The position numbers were made by a program, and so were the translations under genes. Source: Rhodococcus sp. ARC_M6 (GTDB taxonomy: Bacteria; Actinomycetota; Actinomycetes; Mycobacteriales; Mycobacteriaceae). From it: DNA of 64,000 nt. Below are positions 28,598-37,406 of this stretch, piece after piece. How positions within the stretch are numbered: position 1 is the stretch's first letter; each line of letters begins with the position of its first letter. Below the pieces are notes generated by a model. It saw nothing but the letters and a program-made list of their open reading frames with translations, did not search any database and had not been told where the DNA came from. The stretch is from positions 124,001 through 188,000 of the forward strand of contig NZ_JALGQH010000003.1 of assembly GCF_022810305.1 (NCBI RefSeq). Reading direction: 5' to 3'.

Positions 28598-29879
28598 TCA
28601 AGCTGCTGTCGGCGGACTGTTCCCCGGTATCGGAACCTGATACGGATCCGCCGACATCGGTGGATAGAACCGGATTTTCCGATCGTCCCCGATCTCGACA
28701 CTCCACTCGGTGTGGTGCAGTAACCGATGATGGTGACCGCACAAAAGTATGAGATTATCGAAATCTGTTGGGCCACTGTCTGCCCAATGAACAATATGGT
28801 GGGCGTCGCACCATCCGGCCGGAGTGCCGCAGCCAGGGAATGCGCATCCGCCATCCCTGACGGCCAAAGCTCGCCGCTGCGGGACTGTCGCGGTTCGCTC
28901 GTCGAGTCCATGATTGAGCGGAACACCGTTCTGGTCGAGCAGGATTCGGGTGACCGTGCAGTCGCAGGCCAGCATGCGGGCACTGTCGAGGCTGATCGGG
29001 CCGGCCCAGTTGGTAATCGCATAGCCGAGTTCCTCGGTGGACGGCAAAAGGTCCTTGAGAGCTTGCAGGTCCGTGAGGTCTTTCGCGGTAGCCGTAATCG
29101 TCAGGTGCGGTTTGACGCCACCTTCGACGGGTCCGACGCCGGCCATCTCAAAGCGTCGCAGGAGTTCACAGAAACCGTCGGCGCGTCGAAGGGCCGGGGT
29201 GCGAAGATCTTTCACGCCGTCAATTTCGGGAGTCGGCTTTGAAAGTCCGGACAGTAGGGCGATCAACCGGGCGCCGTTCACGGCGTCGAGGTCACCTTTG
29301 ACACTGACGCGACCGTACAAACCTTTGGACGCGTAAAACTCGTTGCGCTGAAGAATCCTCCCCGACCGGAACACCATCCGCGCGGTTGCCGTACTTCTTT
29401 TCGATACGCCGGATGGCCGCGCGGACTTCCGTCGCAGTCGGAAACCTTCTTCGAAGCGAGGTCCAGCAGGATGTCGCGGGCCTTCTCGATGTCCGCGGTA
29501 TGCATGTTCTTGGGTGGGTGCTGGCAGAACTGGGCCACCTGCCGTGCCTTCTGCATATCGATATCACCGTCGTGAAAAGACTGTGCGACTACAGGTTCGA
29601 GCATGAACAACCGCGCGAGGCTGACCAGTTGGCTGCATTCACCGATCTCGAGATAGGTGGACCGGTGCAGCCACTGGGGATAGTGCGAAAGCCGGTGTAG
29701 GGGAGTGTGTCATGGGTGAACATTTCGACAACGAGGTGGATCATGCGGGATTGCATGTCGTGGCGGGTGCGGACCAGTTCGAGAACCTCGACTTTAAGTC
29801 CCTCGCCGTCCAGTTGCCATGCTTCCCGATTCCCCCTGCGCTAATTCTCATCGAACAGGATTTCGATTCCTAGGGACAT
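28598..29879 (-). pseudogene. DUF222/HNH endonuclease-family protein (13E12-repeat type), frameshifted
   Basis: Conceptual pieces of one DUF222-HNH protein lie in all three minus frames. A start ATG at 29879 is followed by an in-frame TAG after 12 codons; a frame with EAWQLDGEGLKVEVLELVRT runs to about 29675; the next, LARLFMLEPVVAQSFHDGDIDM ... DLASKKVSD, to about 29440; then TEVRAAIRRIEKKYGNRADG to about 29380; and MVFRSGRILQRNEF to the stop. The C-terminal HNH site (GWCDAHHIVHWADSGPTDFDNLILLCGHHHRLLHH, shown by its HH, D-N and HHH residues) is intact. At least three shifts plus a nonsense codon make this a true pseudogene. The family is multi-copy in mycolata genomes and of unclear function. 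Confidence 0.85.
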
Positions 29880-29942
29880 TTCGGACAGATTTGCGAAATG
29901 TGAAGATGAGACTTATTGATATGCAGCAGTATTCGGTTCTGG

Positions 29943-30797
29943 CTATATGGGCACGTGTGGACTTCGGTAGGTGTTGATCAGTCGTCTCGCCCGGGTAGCC
30001 AGGGGCGTAGGTGAGTCGAATCCACAACGTTGGGAAACTGTTTCGGAGATCTCCGCAAAGAGTGCGACTGTGGCATCAAGTGAACGCCAACTTTCGTCGA
30101 CACTCATTCCGCCGTAAGTCTGCTGCACTCGGTCCCAGATCTCTGCCGGCAACCATTCGCTCATGTGATGTCCGATGTGCCAGGTGTCGGGAGGGCTGTC
30201 GGGTTCGGTCGCGGCATGCCATTCGAGCATCGCCAACAGGCACTCCTTAGTTGTGCTGTCGCGGACCTTGACCACCCACAGGTCGGTGCGTTTTATGTAG
30301 ACCGGAATTTGTGTTGCCTCGTACCAGAATTCCTCGACGGTTTCGTGAAACTGCGCCGCACTGGGCAACTTCGGCGTCGGTGCACCGGCCGGAGTTGGTA
30401 GCTTGTCGGTGATGCCGTCGCGATCGAACAGAACGGTATAGCCGCGGTTGTACAGTGCGTCGAGCCCGTCGTCGATCATGGATTTCACCCGCTCCGGGCC
30501 GGCAATCATGAAGTCGCACTTACGTCCCTGCTCGTACACAACCAGTTTCGGTGCAGGCCAAAGACTGTCGAGCTGGTCGAATGACATGCACAGGAGCACT
30601 TCGCCGAAATTGTGGACCCAGCTCGGATCGGCAGACAGTTCCTGCCAGTGTGGAGTGATGATTTCGAGATCGAAATCGGAGTAGTCGTCGACTCGCTCGC
30701 CGCGTCCGCGTGATCCGGTGGCGATTACGGCACTGATGCGCGGATCGCGTTCGGCCCATTCGAGGATCGACTGGGCCAGTACTTCGGGATCTTCCAT
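29943..30797 (-). CDS. AadE/AadK-like aminoglycoside 6-adenylyltransferase family protein
   Basis: A 284-residue nucleotidyltransferase. The catalytic segment VIATGSRGRGERVDDYSDFDLEI (Gly-Ser and the Asp-x-Asp pair) and the later KCDFMIAGPE and VKVRDSTTKECLLAMLEWHA fit the streptomycin 6-adenylyltransferase family. Members modify aminoglycosides by adenylation, but many chromosomal ones have no shown resistance role. ATG 30797 is chosen because it gives the usual family N-terminus (MEDPEVLAQSILEWAERDPRI); GTG 30824 is possible. No ribosome site is obvious for either. Confidence 0.8.
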   Translation of the reverse strand: MEDPEVLAQSILEWAERDPRISAVIATGSRGRGERVDDYSDFDLEIITPHWQELSADPSWVHNFGEVLLCMSFDQLDSLWPAPKLVVYEQGRKCDFMIAGPERVKSMIDDGLDALYNRGYTVLFDRDGITDKLPTPAGAPTPKLPSAAQFHETVEEFWYEATQIPVYIKRTDLWVVKVRDSTTKECLLAMLEWHAATEPDSPPDTWHIGHHMSEWLPAEIWDRVQQTYGGMSVDESWRSLDATVALFAEISETVSQRCGFDSPTPLATRARRLINTYRSPHVPI

Positions 30798-31118
30798 ACG
30801 ATAACGATAAGCCGCCAGTGGCACGGTCGTTGCCTGCCGTAGGGGGCGGACAATCTCGCCCGCCTCGATCCGAATGGAGGGGGCTCAACGGAATTCTGAA
30901 TCGAGCCACCAACCAATCGGCGGCTTCAGGTTCAGAGAACCGTGTCGCGGGGCGGCACATTGACGGTGATCGCCTCTCGGGCAGTTTGTAGCGCGTCCTT
31001 CGTGGGGACCTTCCGGGCGGTGGATTCGAGGAGTGTGCTCCCGGATTGTCGGCCTGGCAGGCATTGCATACAAACATTGAACCATGGTTCAATGTTTCCT
31101 TGTGAAGAGGAACACCTA
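30798..31118. other. Intergenic region with decayed coding traces and the tetR promoter
   Basis: No intact gene. On the minus strand the frame ending at 30932 reads KVPTKDALQTAREAITVNV, coding-like and possibly the tail of a lost gene; I do not recognise it. The right end holds the promoter and operator of the TetR gene at 31119. Confidence 0.45.
31072..31097. promoter_or_regulatory. Perfect 26-bp operator palindrome of the TetR/lipase module
   Basis: AAACATTGAACCA (31072-31084) is followed directly by its exact complement (31085-31097). It lies 21 bases upstream of the tetR start and is very probably the autoregulatory site of that protein. Confidence 0.82.
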
Positions 31119-31745
31119 ATGGCGTATCGAGCGACTGAGCGCACACGCACCGCCGCGGAACAGCGCCGCCAGCGGTACCTGGACTCGGCCACCGGGCTCG
31201 TGGCCCGGCACGGGTTCGTCGGGGCCAAGGTCAAGGCCATCGCAGAGGAGTGCGACACCAGCGTGGGATCGGTCTACTCCTACTTCGACGGCCGGGCCGA
31301 CCTGCTCGCCGAGGTCTTCCGAAGCGCCGCGAACCACGAGTTGCAGACGGTGGGTCGCGCCGTCGAGCAAGCGGGTCCGTCCGCGCCCGCCAAGATCGAA
31401 GCGCTCGTGGCCACGTTCGCCTCACGCGCCCTCGCCGGCCGCCAGTTGGCGTGGTCGCTGTTGTTCGAGCCGGTGGACCCCAGCGTCGAGGCGGAGCGGC
31501 TGAAATTCCGCGGTTCGTATGTGGAGATGGGCGAGGCGGTGCTGCGAGAAGGTATCGCATCCGGCGAGATTCCCGCCCAGCATCCCGGCATCACGGCGGC
31601 GGCCCTGGTCGGAGCGATCGCCGAGTCGCTGGTGGGGCGGCTGACGCCGACCGCTGCTGGGGTGGACCCGGACCTGTCGGATGACGCGATCGTCACCGAG
31701 ATCCAGAATTTTTGTCGACGAGCGATCGGAGCGCAGCACCCATGA
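31119..31745 (+). CDS. TetR-family regulator next to secreted lipase
   Basis: A 208-residue TetR protein: HTH with RQRYLDSATGLVARHGFVGAK and TSVGSVYSYFDGRADLL, and a generic C-terminal ligand domain (EGIASGEIPAQHPGITAAALVGAI). ATG 31119 follows AAGAGGAA; the longer frame would cross the operator palindrome. It precedes the lipase gene by about 100 bases in the same direction and probably controls itself and the lipase. GC content and codon bias from here to 33042 are visibly higher than in the neighbours, which suggests recent arrival of the module. Confidence 0.88.
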   Translation: MAYRATERTRTAAEQRRQRYLDSATGLVARHGFVGAKVKAIAEECDTSVGSVYSYFDGRADLLAEVFRSAANHELQTVGRAVEQAGPSAPAKIEALVATFASRALAGRQLAWSLLFEPVDPSVEAERLKFRGSYVEMGEAVLREGIASGEIPAQHPGITAAALVGAIAESLVGRLTPTAAGVDPDLSDDAIVTEIQNFCRRAIGAQHP

Positions 31746-31848
31746 TCAAGGCCCATGTCACCTGCGAAGTGTTCGACCAGTCGACGCCGCGCGTCTAACC
31801 AGGCACGCGAGCCCTCTTTTTCCTCTCCATCTGACAGAAGGTCACCAT

Positions 31849-33042
31849 ATGCTCCATCTGAATCGAAACCGTCGCACCATGCTGGGCGTCGCCGCCGCGG
31901 CCTGCACCACACTGCTCGTGTCGGGCTGCTCGAACTCCTCGTCCGGCTCCGAGCCGGCCACCGCGAGCCTCGAGGCAGGCCAGCTGCTGACACACAGCGC
32001 ACTCACCACAGCCGCCGCACTGCCGAGCGCGGCCAGCACGCAGCTGATCACCTACGTCTCCGAGGGCGCAGACGGTGAGCCCATCGTCGTGTCCGGGACC
32101 GTGGCGATCCCGTCCACCCCCGAGCCTGCCGGCGGATACCCGGTGATCAGCTGGGCGCACGGCACCAGCGGTTTCGCCGACGCCTGCGCCCCCTCGCTGG
32201 ACACCGTCGACGGCCCCGTGCACGGATACTTCTCCGTTGCCACCGACTACCTCGACACCTGGGTCGCGCAGGGATACGCCGTCGTGCAGACCGATTACGA
32301 GGGCCTCGGTACCCCCGGCGGCCACACGTATCTCAACGGGACCAGCGAGTCGAACACCGTCATCGACATCGTCCGAGCCGCGCGTCAGCTAGACGACTCG
32401 CTCGGCACGGACTGGCTTGTGATGGGCCACAGTCAGGGCGGGCAGGCCACCCTGTTCGCCGCCCAGAACGGTCCTGAGCGGGCTCCCGAGTTGAACCTCA
32501 AGGGCGCGGTGGCCATGGCCCCCGGCGGCGCGGCGATCCCCGGGCTGATCCAGGCCATCGCAGCCGGCGCCCAGGTTCCCGCGGTGGCGGGCGCGTTCCT
32601 GCCGGTCATCGTCCTCGGCGCGCAGGCTGCGGTCCCGTCTATCAACCCCGATGCGCTGCTCACCGATGCAGCCCAGCCGCTCCTGACCACCGCGCGGACC
32701 GGCTGCTTGGCGCAGCTCAGTGCGGCCGAGCCCGTGCCGTCGGATCAGCTCATCCGGCCTGGTGCTGACCTGGCGCCCATCGTTGACTATCTGAAGAAGC
32801 AGAACCCGGGCGCGGTTACCCCGCAGGTTCCGACGATGATCGCGCAGGGTGGTGAGGACACGGTCGTGTCCAAGCTCGAGGTCGACGGTGTGGCCGACGA
32901 ACTGTGCAAGGTCGTGCCGGTCGACTACCGGGTGTACCCGGGGCAGGACCACCGCGGCGCCATCACGGCATCCGAGGCTGACACCGCCGCGTTCGTCGCC
33001 GCCGTCATGGCGGGCGACGAGGTCGCGAGCACCTGCTCCTAA
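31849..33042 (+). CDS. Secreted lipase-like alpha/beta-hydrolase lipoprotein
   Basis: A 397-residue exported protein: signal segment RTMLGVAAAACTTLLVSGCSN with lipobox Cys near residue 23, then an alpha/beta-hydrolase of the LIP secretory-lipase type (VISWAHGTSGFADACAPS, nucleophile MGHSQGGQATLF, acid near AQGGEDTVV, His in YPGQDHRGAI). The family includes fungal secretory lipases and actinobacterial esterases that act on acylglycerols or similar esters. AGAAGG precedes ATG 31849. The upstream TetR gene and shared high GC mark it as one module. Confidence 0.88.
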   Translation: MLHLNRNRRTMLGVAAAACTTLLVSGCSNSSSGSEPATASLEAGQLLTHSALTTAAALPSAASTQLITYVSEGADGEPIVVSGTVAIPSTPEPAGGYPVISWAHGTSGFADACAPSLDTVDGPVHGYFSVATDYLDTWVAQGYAVVQTDYEGLGTPGGHTYLNGTSESNTVIDIVRAARQLDDSLGTDWLVMGHSQGGQATLFAAQNGPERAPELNLKGAVAMAPGGAAIPGLIQAIAAGAQVPAVAGAFLPVIVLGAQAAVPSINPDALLTDAAQPLLTTARTGCLAQLSAAEPVPSDQLIRPGADLAPIVDYLKKQNPGAVTPQVPTMIAQGGEDTVVSKLEVDGVADELCKVVPVDYRVYPGQDHRGAITASEADTAAFVAAVMAGDEVASTCS

Positions 33043-33050
33043 CGCAGGCG

Positions 33051-33090
33051 CGAGCCGGGTGAGTCGGGCAGCAGCTCGCAGCCCGGCTCG
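33051..33090 (+). terminator. Terminator after lipase gene
   Basis: CGAGCCGGG (33051-33059) pairs with CCCGGCTCG (33082-33090), followed by TATTGG. It ends the GC-rich tetR-lipase module about 30 bases before the DedA remnant. Confidence 0.75.
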
Positions 33091-33119
33091 TATTGGCATC
33101 GCGTATACGATGATGTGTT

Positions 33120-33585
33120 CTACCTCAACATCGAACCCGCCGCGGGCGCTCTCTTTGGCGACTGTCTCAGTGAGAGAATGTAGTTCACGGCCATCGGTAG
33201 AATCGAGATCACGACTACTGCGATGAGGATGATCTCGATGTGGGCCCGGACGAAGTCGATTCCGCCGAGCAAGTATCCCAGAACCGGGACGGTAACACCC
33301 CATATCGCGCCGCCGATGACGTTGTACGTCAAGAAGTTTCGGTACGGCATTCCCGAGGCTCCGGCCAAGACAGGAGTGATCGTCCGTACAGCCGGGCGCG
33401 TACCTCGGCCGATAAGGTATCCGCACTGATCTCCGGCGATGGCGGCAATGGGAATGGTGAGTAGCAGGACCCACAGTGGGACGAATGGATGATCCAGGGC
33501 AACAAGAACTCCGGCTGTGAACAGCAGCGAGTCTCCGGGGAGGAAGAAGCCGACGAGAGTGCGCCGCGCTGCGCCGGCCAGCGGC
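33120..33585 (-). pseudogene. DedA-family membrane protein remnant
   Basis: The frame ending at 33120 reads, from about 33560, TLVGFFLPGDSLLFTAGVLVA, then DQCGYLIGRGTRPAV, directly followed by RTITPVLAGASGMPYRNF and the C-terminal helices. Normal DedA proteins have roughly 35 more residues between the GR-rich loop and the R-x-x-P-x-x-AG motif, including the second conserved Arg segment, so an internal in-frame deletion has occurred. The N-terminal region is missing or fused to the PAP2 frame upstream. DedA proteins are lipid-carrier flippases; this copy is unlikely to work. Confidence 0.75.
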
Positions 33586-34333
33586 TGTTCAGGAAGTGAA
33601 ATACTGTGCCGCCGATGGTGATTGCGAGAGTCGCGAGCACTGCTCCGGCAATGACGTCGGTGAGCCAGTGGACGCCCAGATACAACCGGGTGAGGGCAAC
33701 GATCGCCGTGACAGCAACTGCCAGGAGTATCAGAAGCCGTTTGACTGTCGGAGTGTGCTGCGTCGCCACAACGAGGACGACGATACCGATCAAAGCTGCT
33801 GTGCCCGTGACATGGCCGGAAGGAAAGGAGTGGTCGGTCTCGAGGAGAACCTGAGTGGCTGTCGGCGGACGTTCACGCCCGACAATCGCTTTCAATACAG
33901 TGCTCGCGACGGCGGCAGCACCGACGGTGCCGACGACGACGATTCCCGGAATCACGGACCGCGCGCGCCACGAGAGGTAAGTGCCGGCCGCGATGCCGAG
34001 GACTGTCGTCGCTACGGGGCTGCCGAGGTCGGTGACAGCAACGGCAACGTGGTTGAGTCCGCTGCTTCGATGGGCCACCATCCAATCGGTCACGGGGCCG
34101 TCGAACCTTGTCAGCCATCCCTCCTGAACTACCTGCACCGACAAGGTCACCAGAGCGATCGAAAGTCCGACAACTCGAAGGACCGTCGATCGGATGTCGA
34201 CTGACCGATAAATCGATCCGAATCCGAAAAGTGCGGCAGCAACGAGGATTGCCGTAACGGCGATTTCCGCGGTGGTGCTCTTGGTCAACACTTCGGTGAC
34301 CACGGCATGCGGGGACGTGACAGATGCAAGCAT
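33329..34333 (-). CDS. PAP2-superfamily phosphatase with out-of-frame C-terminal extension
   Basis: A membrane phosphatase whose first about 250 residues are a complete PAP2 domain: KAIVGRERPP, PSGHVTGTAAL and TRLYLGVHWLTDVIAG supply all three catalytic motifs, set among five or six helices. After VFHFLNSRWPAQRG (near residue 250) the frame continues for about 80 residues through DedA-coding sequence in the wrong frame, giving a Cys/Ser/Pro-rich tail without sense. The natural C-terminus or stop was therefore lost in the event that damaged DedA. Such enzymes dephosphorylate lipid phosphates such as undecaprenyl pyrophosphate; activity of this form is uncertain. Confidence 0.75.
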   Translation of the reverse strand: MLASVTSPHAVVTEVLTKSTTAEIAVTAILVAAALFGFGSIYRSVDIRSTVLRVVGLSIALVTLSVQVVQEGWLTRFDGPVTDWMVAHRSSGLNHVAVAVTDLGSPVATTVLGIAAGTYLSWRARSVIPGIVVVGTVGAAAVASTVLKAIVGRERPPTATQVLLETDHSFPSGHVTGTAALIGIVVLVVATQHTPTVKRLLILLAVAVTAIVALTRLYLGVHWLTDVIAGAVLATLAITIGGTVFHFLNSRWPAQRGALSSASSSPETRCCSQPEFLLPWIIHSSHCGSCYSPFPLPPSPEISADTLSAEVRARLYGRSLLSWPEPRECRTETS

Positions 34334-34432
34334 GGATCGAAGTCTGCCCAGCCAATGCTGAAGAAACGCTGAATGCGCGTTCGGTGACAGTGCGCAATCT
34401 GTTGTACTGAGTTCGGAAAGGCGGGGGCTACG

Positions 34433-35118
34433 GTGCGAGTGCTGGTAGTTGAGGACGAAGTACGACTGGCGGAGACAATTCGTCGGGGTTGGTCGCCGAA
34501 GGATTTGTAGTTGCCGTCGAACACAACGGTGACGACGGACTTGTCGCTGCCGGTAGCGACGAATTCGATGTGATCGTCCTCGACATCATGTTGCCGGGGA
34601 AAAGTGGCTACGAGATCGTTCGCGAACTGCGAGCCCGCCGGATCTGGACGCCGATCTTGATGCTGTCAGCGAAGGACGGGGAATACGACTTGGCTGATGC
34701 TTTCGACCTCGGTGCCGACGACTATCTGGTCAAACCCTTTTCCTTCGTAGTGCTTCTTGCGCGCCTGCGTGCATTGGTACGGCGGGGCGCACCGCAGCGG
34801 CCGACGGTATTGACCGTCGGCGATTTGGCGCTCGATCCTGCGAGGCATCAGGTGAGCCGGGGTGCGACGGAGTTGTCTTTGACTCCCCGTGAGTACAGCG
34901 TTCTCGAATTTCTGATGCGCAACAGTGGGGTTGTCGTGACCAAGAGCGAAATTGTTCGATCCGTCTGGGACACCAATTACGAGGGGGACGAGAACATCGT
35001 CGAGGTCTACATCGGCTACTTGAGAAAAAAGGTAGACGCACCGTTCGGGACACACAGCATCGAGACGGTGCGCGGTGTGGGCTACCGATGCACGTCCGAT
35101 TCAAATTCTCAATCCTGA
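34433..35118 (+). pseudogene. OmpR-family response regulator, frameshifted near its N-terminus
   Basis: GTG 34433 begins VRVLVVEDEVRLAETIRRG and runs into a TAG at 34508. The rest, LVAEGFVVAVEHNGDDGL ... VIVLDIMLPGKSGYE ... KPFSF and a full winged helix (LTPREYSVLEFL ... VEVYIGYLRKKVD), continues in another frame from 34489. One T missing in GGTTGG at about 34487-34491 explains the break. Without the repair the acid pocket (VEDE) and the phospho-acceptor Asp are on different frames. A TTG-initiated fragment would lack beta strand 1. It is convergent with, and overlaps by 10 bases, a histidine kinase gene. Confidence 0.82.
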
Positions 35119-36494
35119 TTTGTCGGGAAAGCGATGTCGAATCTGCTTCCACCGCCTGGTCTTTCGGTCACCGTGATGGTTCCGCCGTGCGTGGCAGCGA
35201 TGTCCGACGCGATGGCCAGTCCGAGTCCGGATCCGCCACCCTCCCTTGACCGCGGGGAGTCGAGCCTTACGAAGCGTCCGAAGATTCTTTCTCTCTCGGA
35301 TGCCGGGATGCCGGGTCCGTCGTCTTCGATCACGATGTGGGCCGTGTCCCCGGTCTCGGAACAGTTCAGCCACACTTGGGTTTCCGCATGACGAACGGCA
35401 TTGTCGACGAGATTGCGCACCAACCGCGTCAGTGAACGCGGGTCCCCGTTGACACGAACCGGCACTATTGCTGCAGTCACGGCGATATCCGAGATTCCGG
35501 AGACTCTCTTCTTTTCGTTGAACAGGATGTCGTCGATGTCTACATCCACAGTGAGTTTCGTTTGTTTCACGTCGCTTTCGTCTACGCGTGCCAAGGTCAG
35601 GAGATCTTCGATCAGTTGCCGCATCCTCCTGGCCTCGGGGAGCAGTGCGCCCTCGATCAATGCGTCGTCGAGTAGTTCGGGGCGGCGGTGTGCCAGTTCG
35701 AGAGCAGTGGTGATGGTGGACAACGGGCTTCGCAGTTCATGGCTGGCATCACTGATAAAGCGCTGTTGAGCGTGCGCACCTTCGTCGAGGCGGGCCAACA
35801 TGTCGTTCATAGTTGTTGCCGTTCGTGCTATTTCGTCGTTTCCCGACGGTACCGGCACTCGTTCGCCGTGGCTACCACTCGAAATCGATGCGACTCTGGT
35901 CCGGATACGTTCCACGGGCGCGAGGGCGGAACCCACGAGCCGGTACGTCGCGAAGGCCGCCAACGCGAGAACGAGGGGTCCGACTACCGCCAAAAGTATT
36001 GCCACGGTGGTCACTACGGTCTCGACAGGTTCACGATCAGCTCCCACGAAGATCGTGACCAGCCCGGTCGGGGTCGCGACACCGCGGCCGATCAACCAGT
36101 AGTCGCTGTTGTCGGACAATTTGACGCGGCCGAAGGATTCGGATTGATCAGGTTCGAGAATTCGCTGCGAGAGCAATCCGTTCTCGGTACCGGGTGATTG
36201 GGCGAGAACTTGGTGATCAGATCCCACGATCTGAACGATTCCGATCTGGCTGTCCGTCGAGAGGAGTGACGGGTCGAGATCGGTGGCACTTTCTCCACTG
36301 AGTTGTTGAGCGAGTTGCGTGGCTCGTGCATCGGAACTGTCTATTGCCGACAGTTGGAGCGAGTTCGCGAGAACGAATACGAGAGCCACCCCCGCGATTA
36401 CGAGACAGAACGCGATGACCAGCGTCGACGCCACAGTCGAGCGGACACGGACGCTCCACTGGGATGGATGGAAAATCGTCGACGCGAAGTTCAT
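35109..36494 (-). CDS. Sensor histidine kinase (convergent with the broken regulator)
   Basis: A 461-residue membrane kinase: helix 1 (about 20-45), extracytoplasmic sensor (46-155), helix 2 (about 160-190), HAMP (ALAPVERIRTRVASIS), His box DASHELRSPLSTI, N-box NLVDNAVRHAE, DDGPGIP and GGGSGLGLAIA. All kinase motifs are intact. The neighbouring regulator gene is on the other strand and frameshifted, an unusual arrangement for a pair that normally shares an operon. Its partner may be that gene product before decay, or another regulator. The signal is unknown. Confidence 0.9.
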   Translation of the reverse strand: MNFASTIFHPSQWSVRVRSTVASTLVIAFCLVIAGVALVFVLANSLQLSAIDSSDARATQLAQQLSGESATDLDPSLLSTDSQIGIVQIVGSDHQVLAQSPGTENGLLSQRILEPDQSESFGRVKLSDNSDYWLIGRGVATPTGLVTIFVGADREPVETVVTTVAILLAVVGPLVLALAAFATYRLVGSALAPVERIRTRVASISSGSHGERVPVPSGNDEIARTATTMNDMLARLDEGAHAQQRFISDASHELRSPLSTITTALELAHRRPELLDDALIEGALLPEARRMRQLIEDLLTLARVDESDVKQTKLTVDVDIDDILFNEKKRVSGISDIAVTAAIVPVRVNGDPRSLTRLVRNLVDNAVRHAETQVWLNCSETGDTAHIVIEDDGPGIPASERERIFGRFVRLDSPRSREGGGSGLGLAIASDIAATHGGTITVTERPGGGSRFDIAFPTNQD

Positions 36495-36575
36495 GTGTTC
36501 AGTCTCTACTGCCTGGGCCGAGAGCGACGAGCGTTCTCAGTTTCCTTTCAACAAGTACCTGCAACTCTGACCAAC

Positions 36576-37380
36576 ATGACTCTCACACGTGAGCTGGCAA
36601 GCAAGGTCCCCGAGGTAACTCTGTATTTCTGGGTCATAAAGATTCTGGGTACGACGGTTGGTGAGACTGCGGCAGATTCACTCAATGCAGATCTCGGCAT
36701 CGGATTGACCGGGACCGCCGTCTTGATGACCGGGCTGCTGGTGATCGCCCTGGGGATCCAGTTCACGCGGAAACAGTATGTGCCGTGGGCCTATTGGTTG
36801 GTCGTGGTGCTGATCAGTGTGGTGGGAACGTTTGATCACCGACATCCTCACCGACACCTTTGGAGTGCCATTGGAAGTGAGTGGCGGAATCTTCGCGGTT
36901 GCGTTGGCAGTGACATGTGCAGTGTGGTTTGCGAGTGAAAGAACTTTGTCCATTCACAGCATCCGGACGCCGAAGCGCGAAGCGTTCTACTGGCTCGCGA
37001 TTCTCTTCACCTTTGCGCTCGGCACGGCGGCGGGTGACCTGATCGCAGAGCAGGTCAATCTGGGATATGCAAAGTCGGCAATCCTGTTCGGTGCCGTCAG
37101 TGCTGTGGTGACTGCGGCGCACTATTGGTTGAAACTTAATGCGGTGCTGGCATTCTGGATCGCGTACATCGTCACCAGACCGCTGCGCGCTTCGCTCGGC
37201 GACCTGCTGACGCAAGGCCGCGACGAAGGCGGGCTGGGATTGGGTCCGACCACCACGACAATGGTGTTCGCCGGTGTAATCGTTGCGCTGGTTGCATTCC
37301 TGACGGTCAGCAAGGTCGACGTTCTCCCGGCCGAGGACTCCGACCTCGAAACTACTGAACGAGAACCCACTGACGTTTGA
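36576..37380 (+). pseudogene. COG4705-type multipass membrane protein, single frameshift
   Basis: The first frame encodes TRELASKVPEVTLYFWVIKILG ... VPWAYWLVVVLISVVGT and, after ACG at 36828-36830, turns to nonsense. The second frame resumes LITDILTDTFGVPLEVSGG and continues through SERTLSIHSI and KREAFYWLAILFTFALGTAAGD to the stop at 37380. One extra T in the TTT at 36831-36833 accounts for the break; removing it gives an about 267-residue protein with seven or so helices typical of this family of unknown function. Homopolymer sequencing error and true mutation cannot be told apart here. Confidence 0.8.
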
Positions 37381-37406
37381 TTGGTGGTACCGACTACCGT
37401 CGAGGT

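Noticed and set aside
28720-29260. Plus-strand 171-residue frame within the DUF222/HNH pseudogene
   Set aside because: It is antisense to the recognisable HNH and DUF222 coding sequence and has no features of its own.
32389-33474. 361-residue frame antisense to the lipase
   Set aside because: Low-complexity shadow crossing the lipase, its terminator and the DedA remnant.
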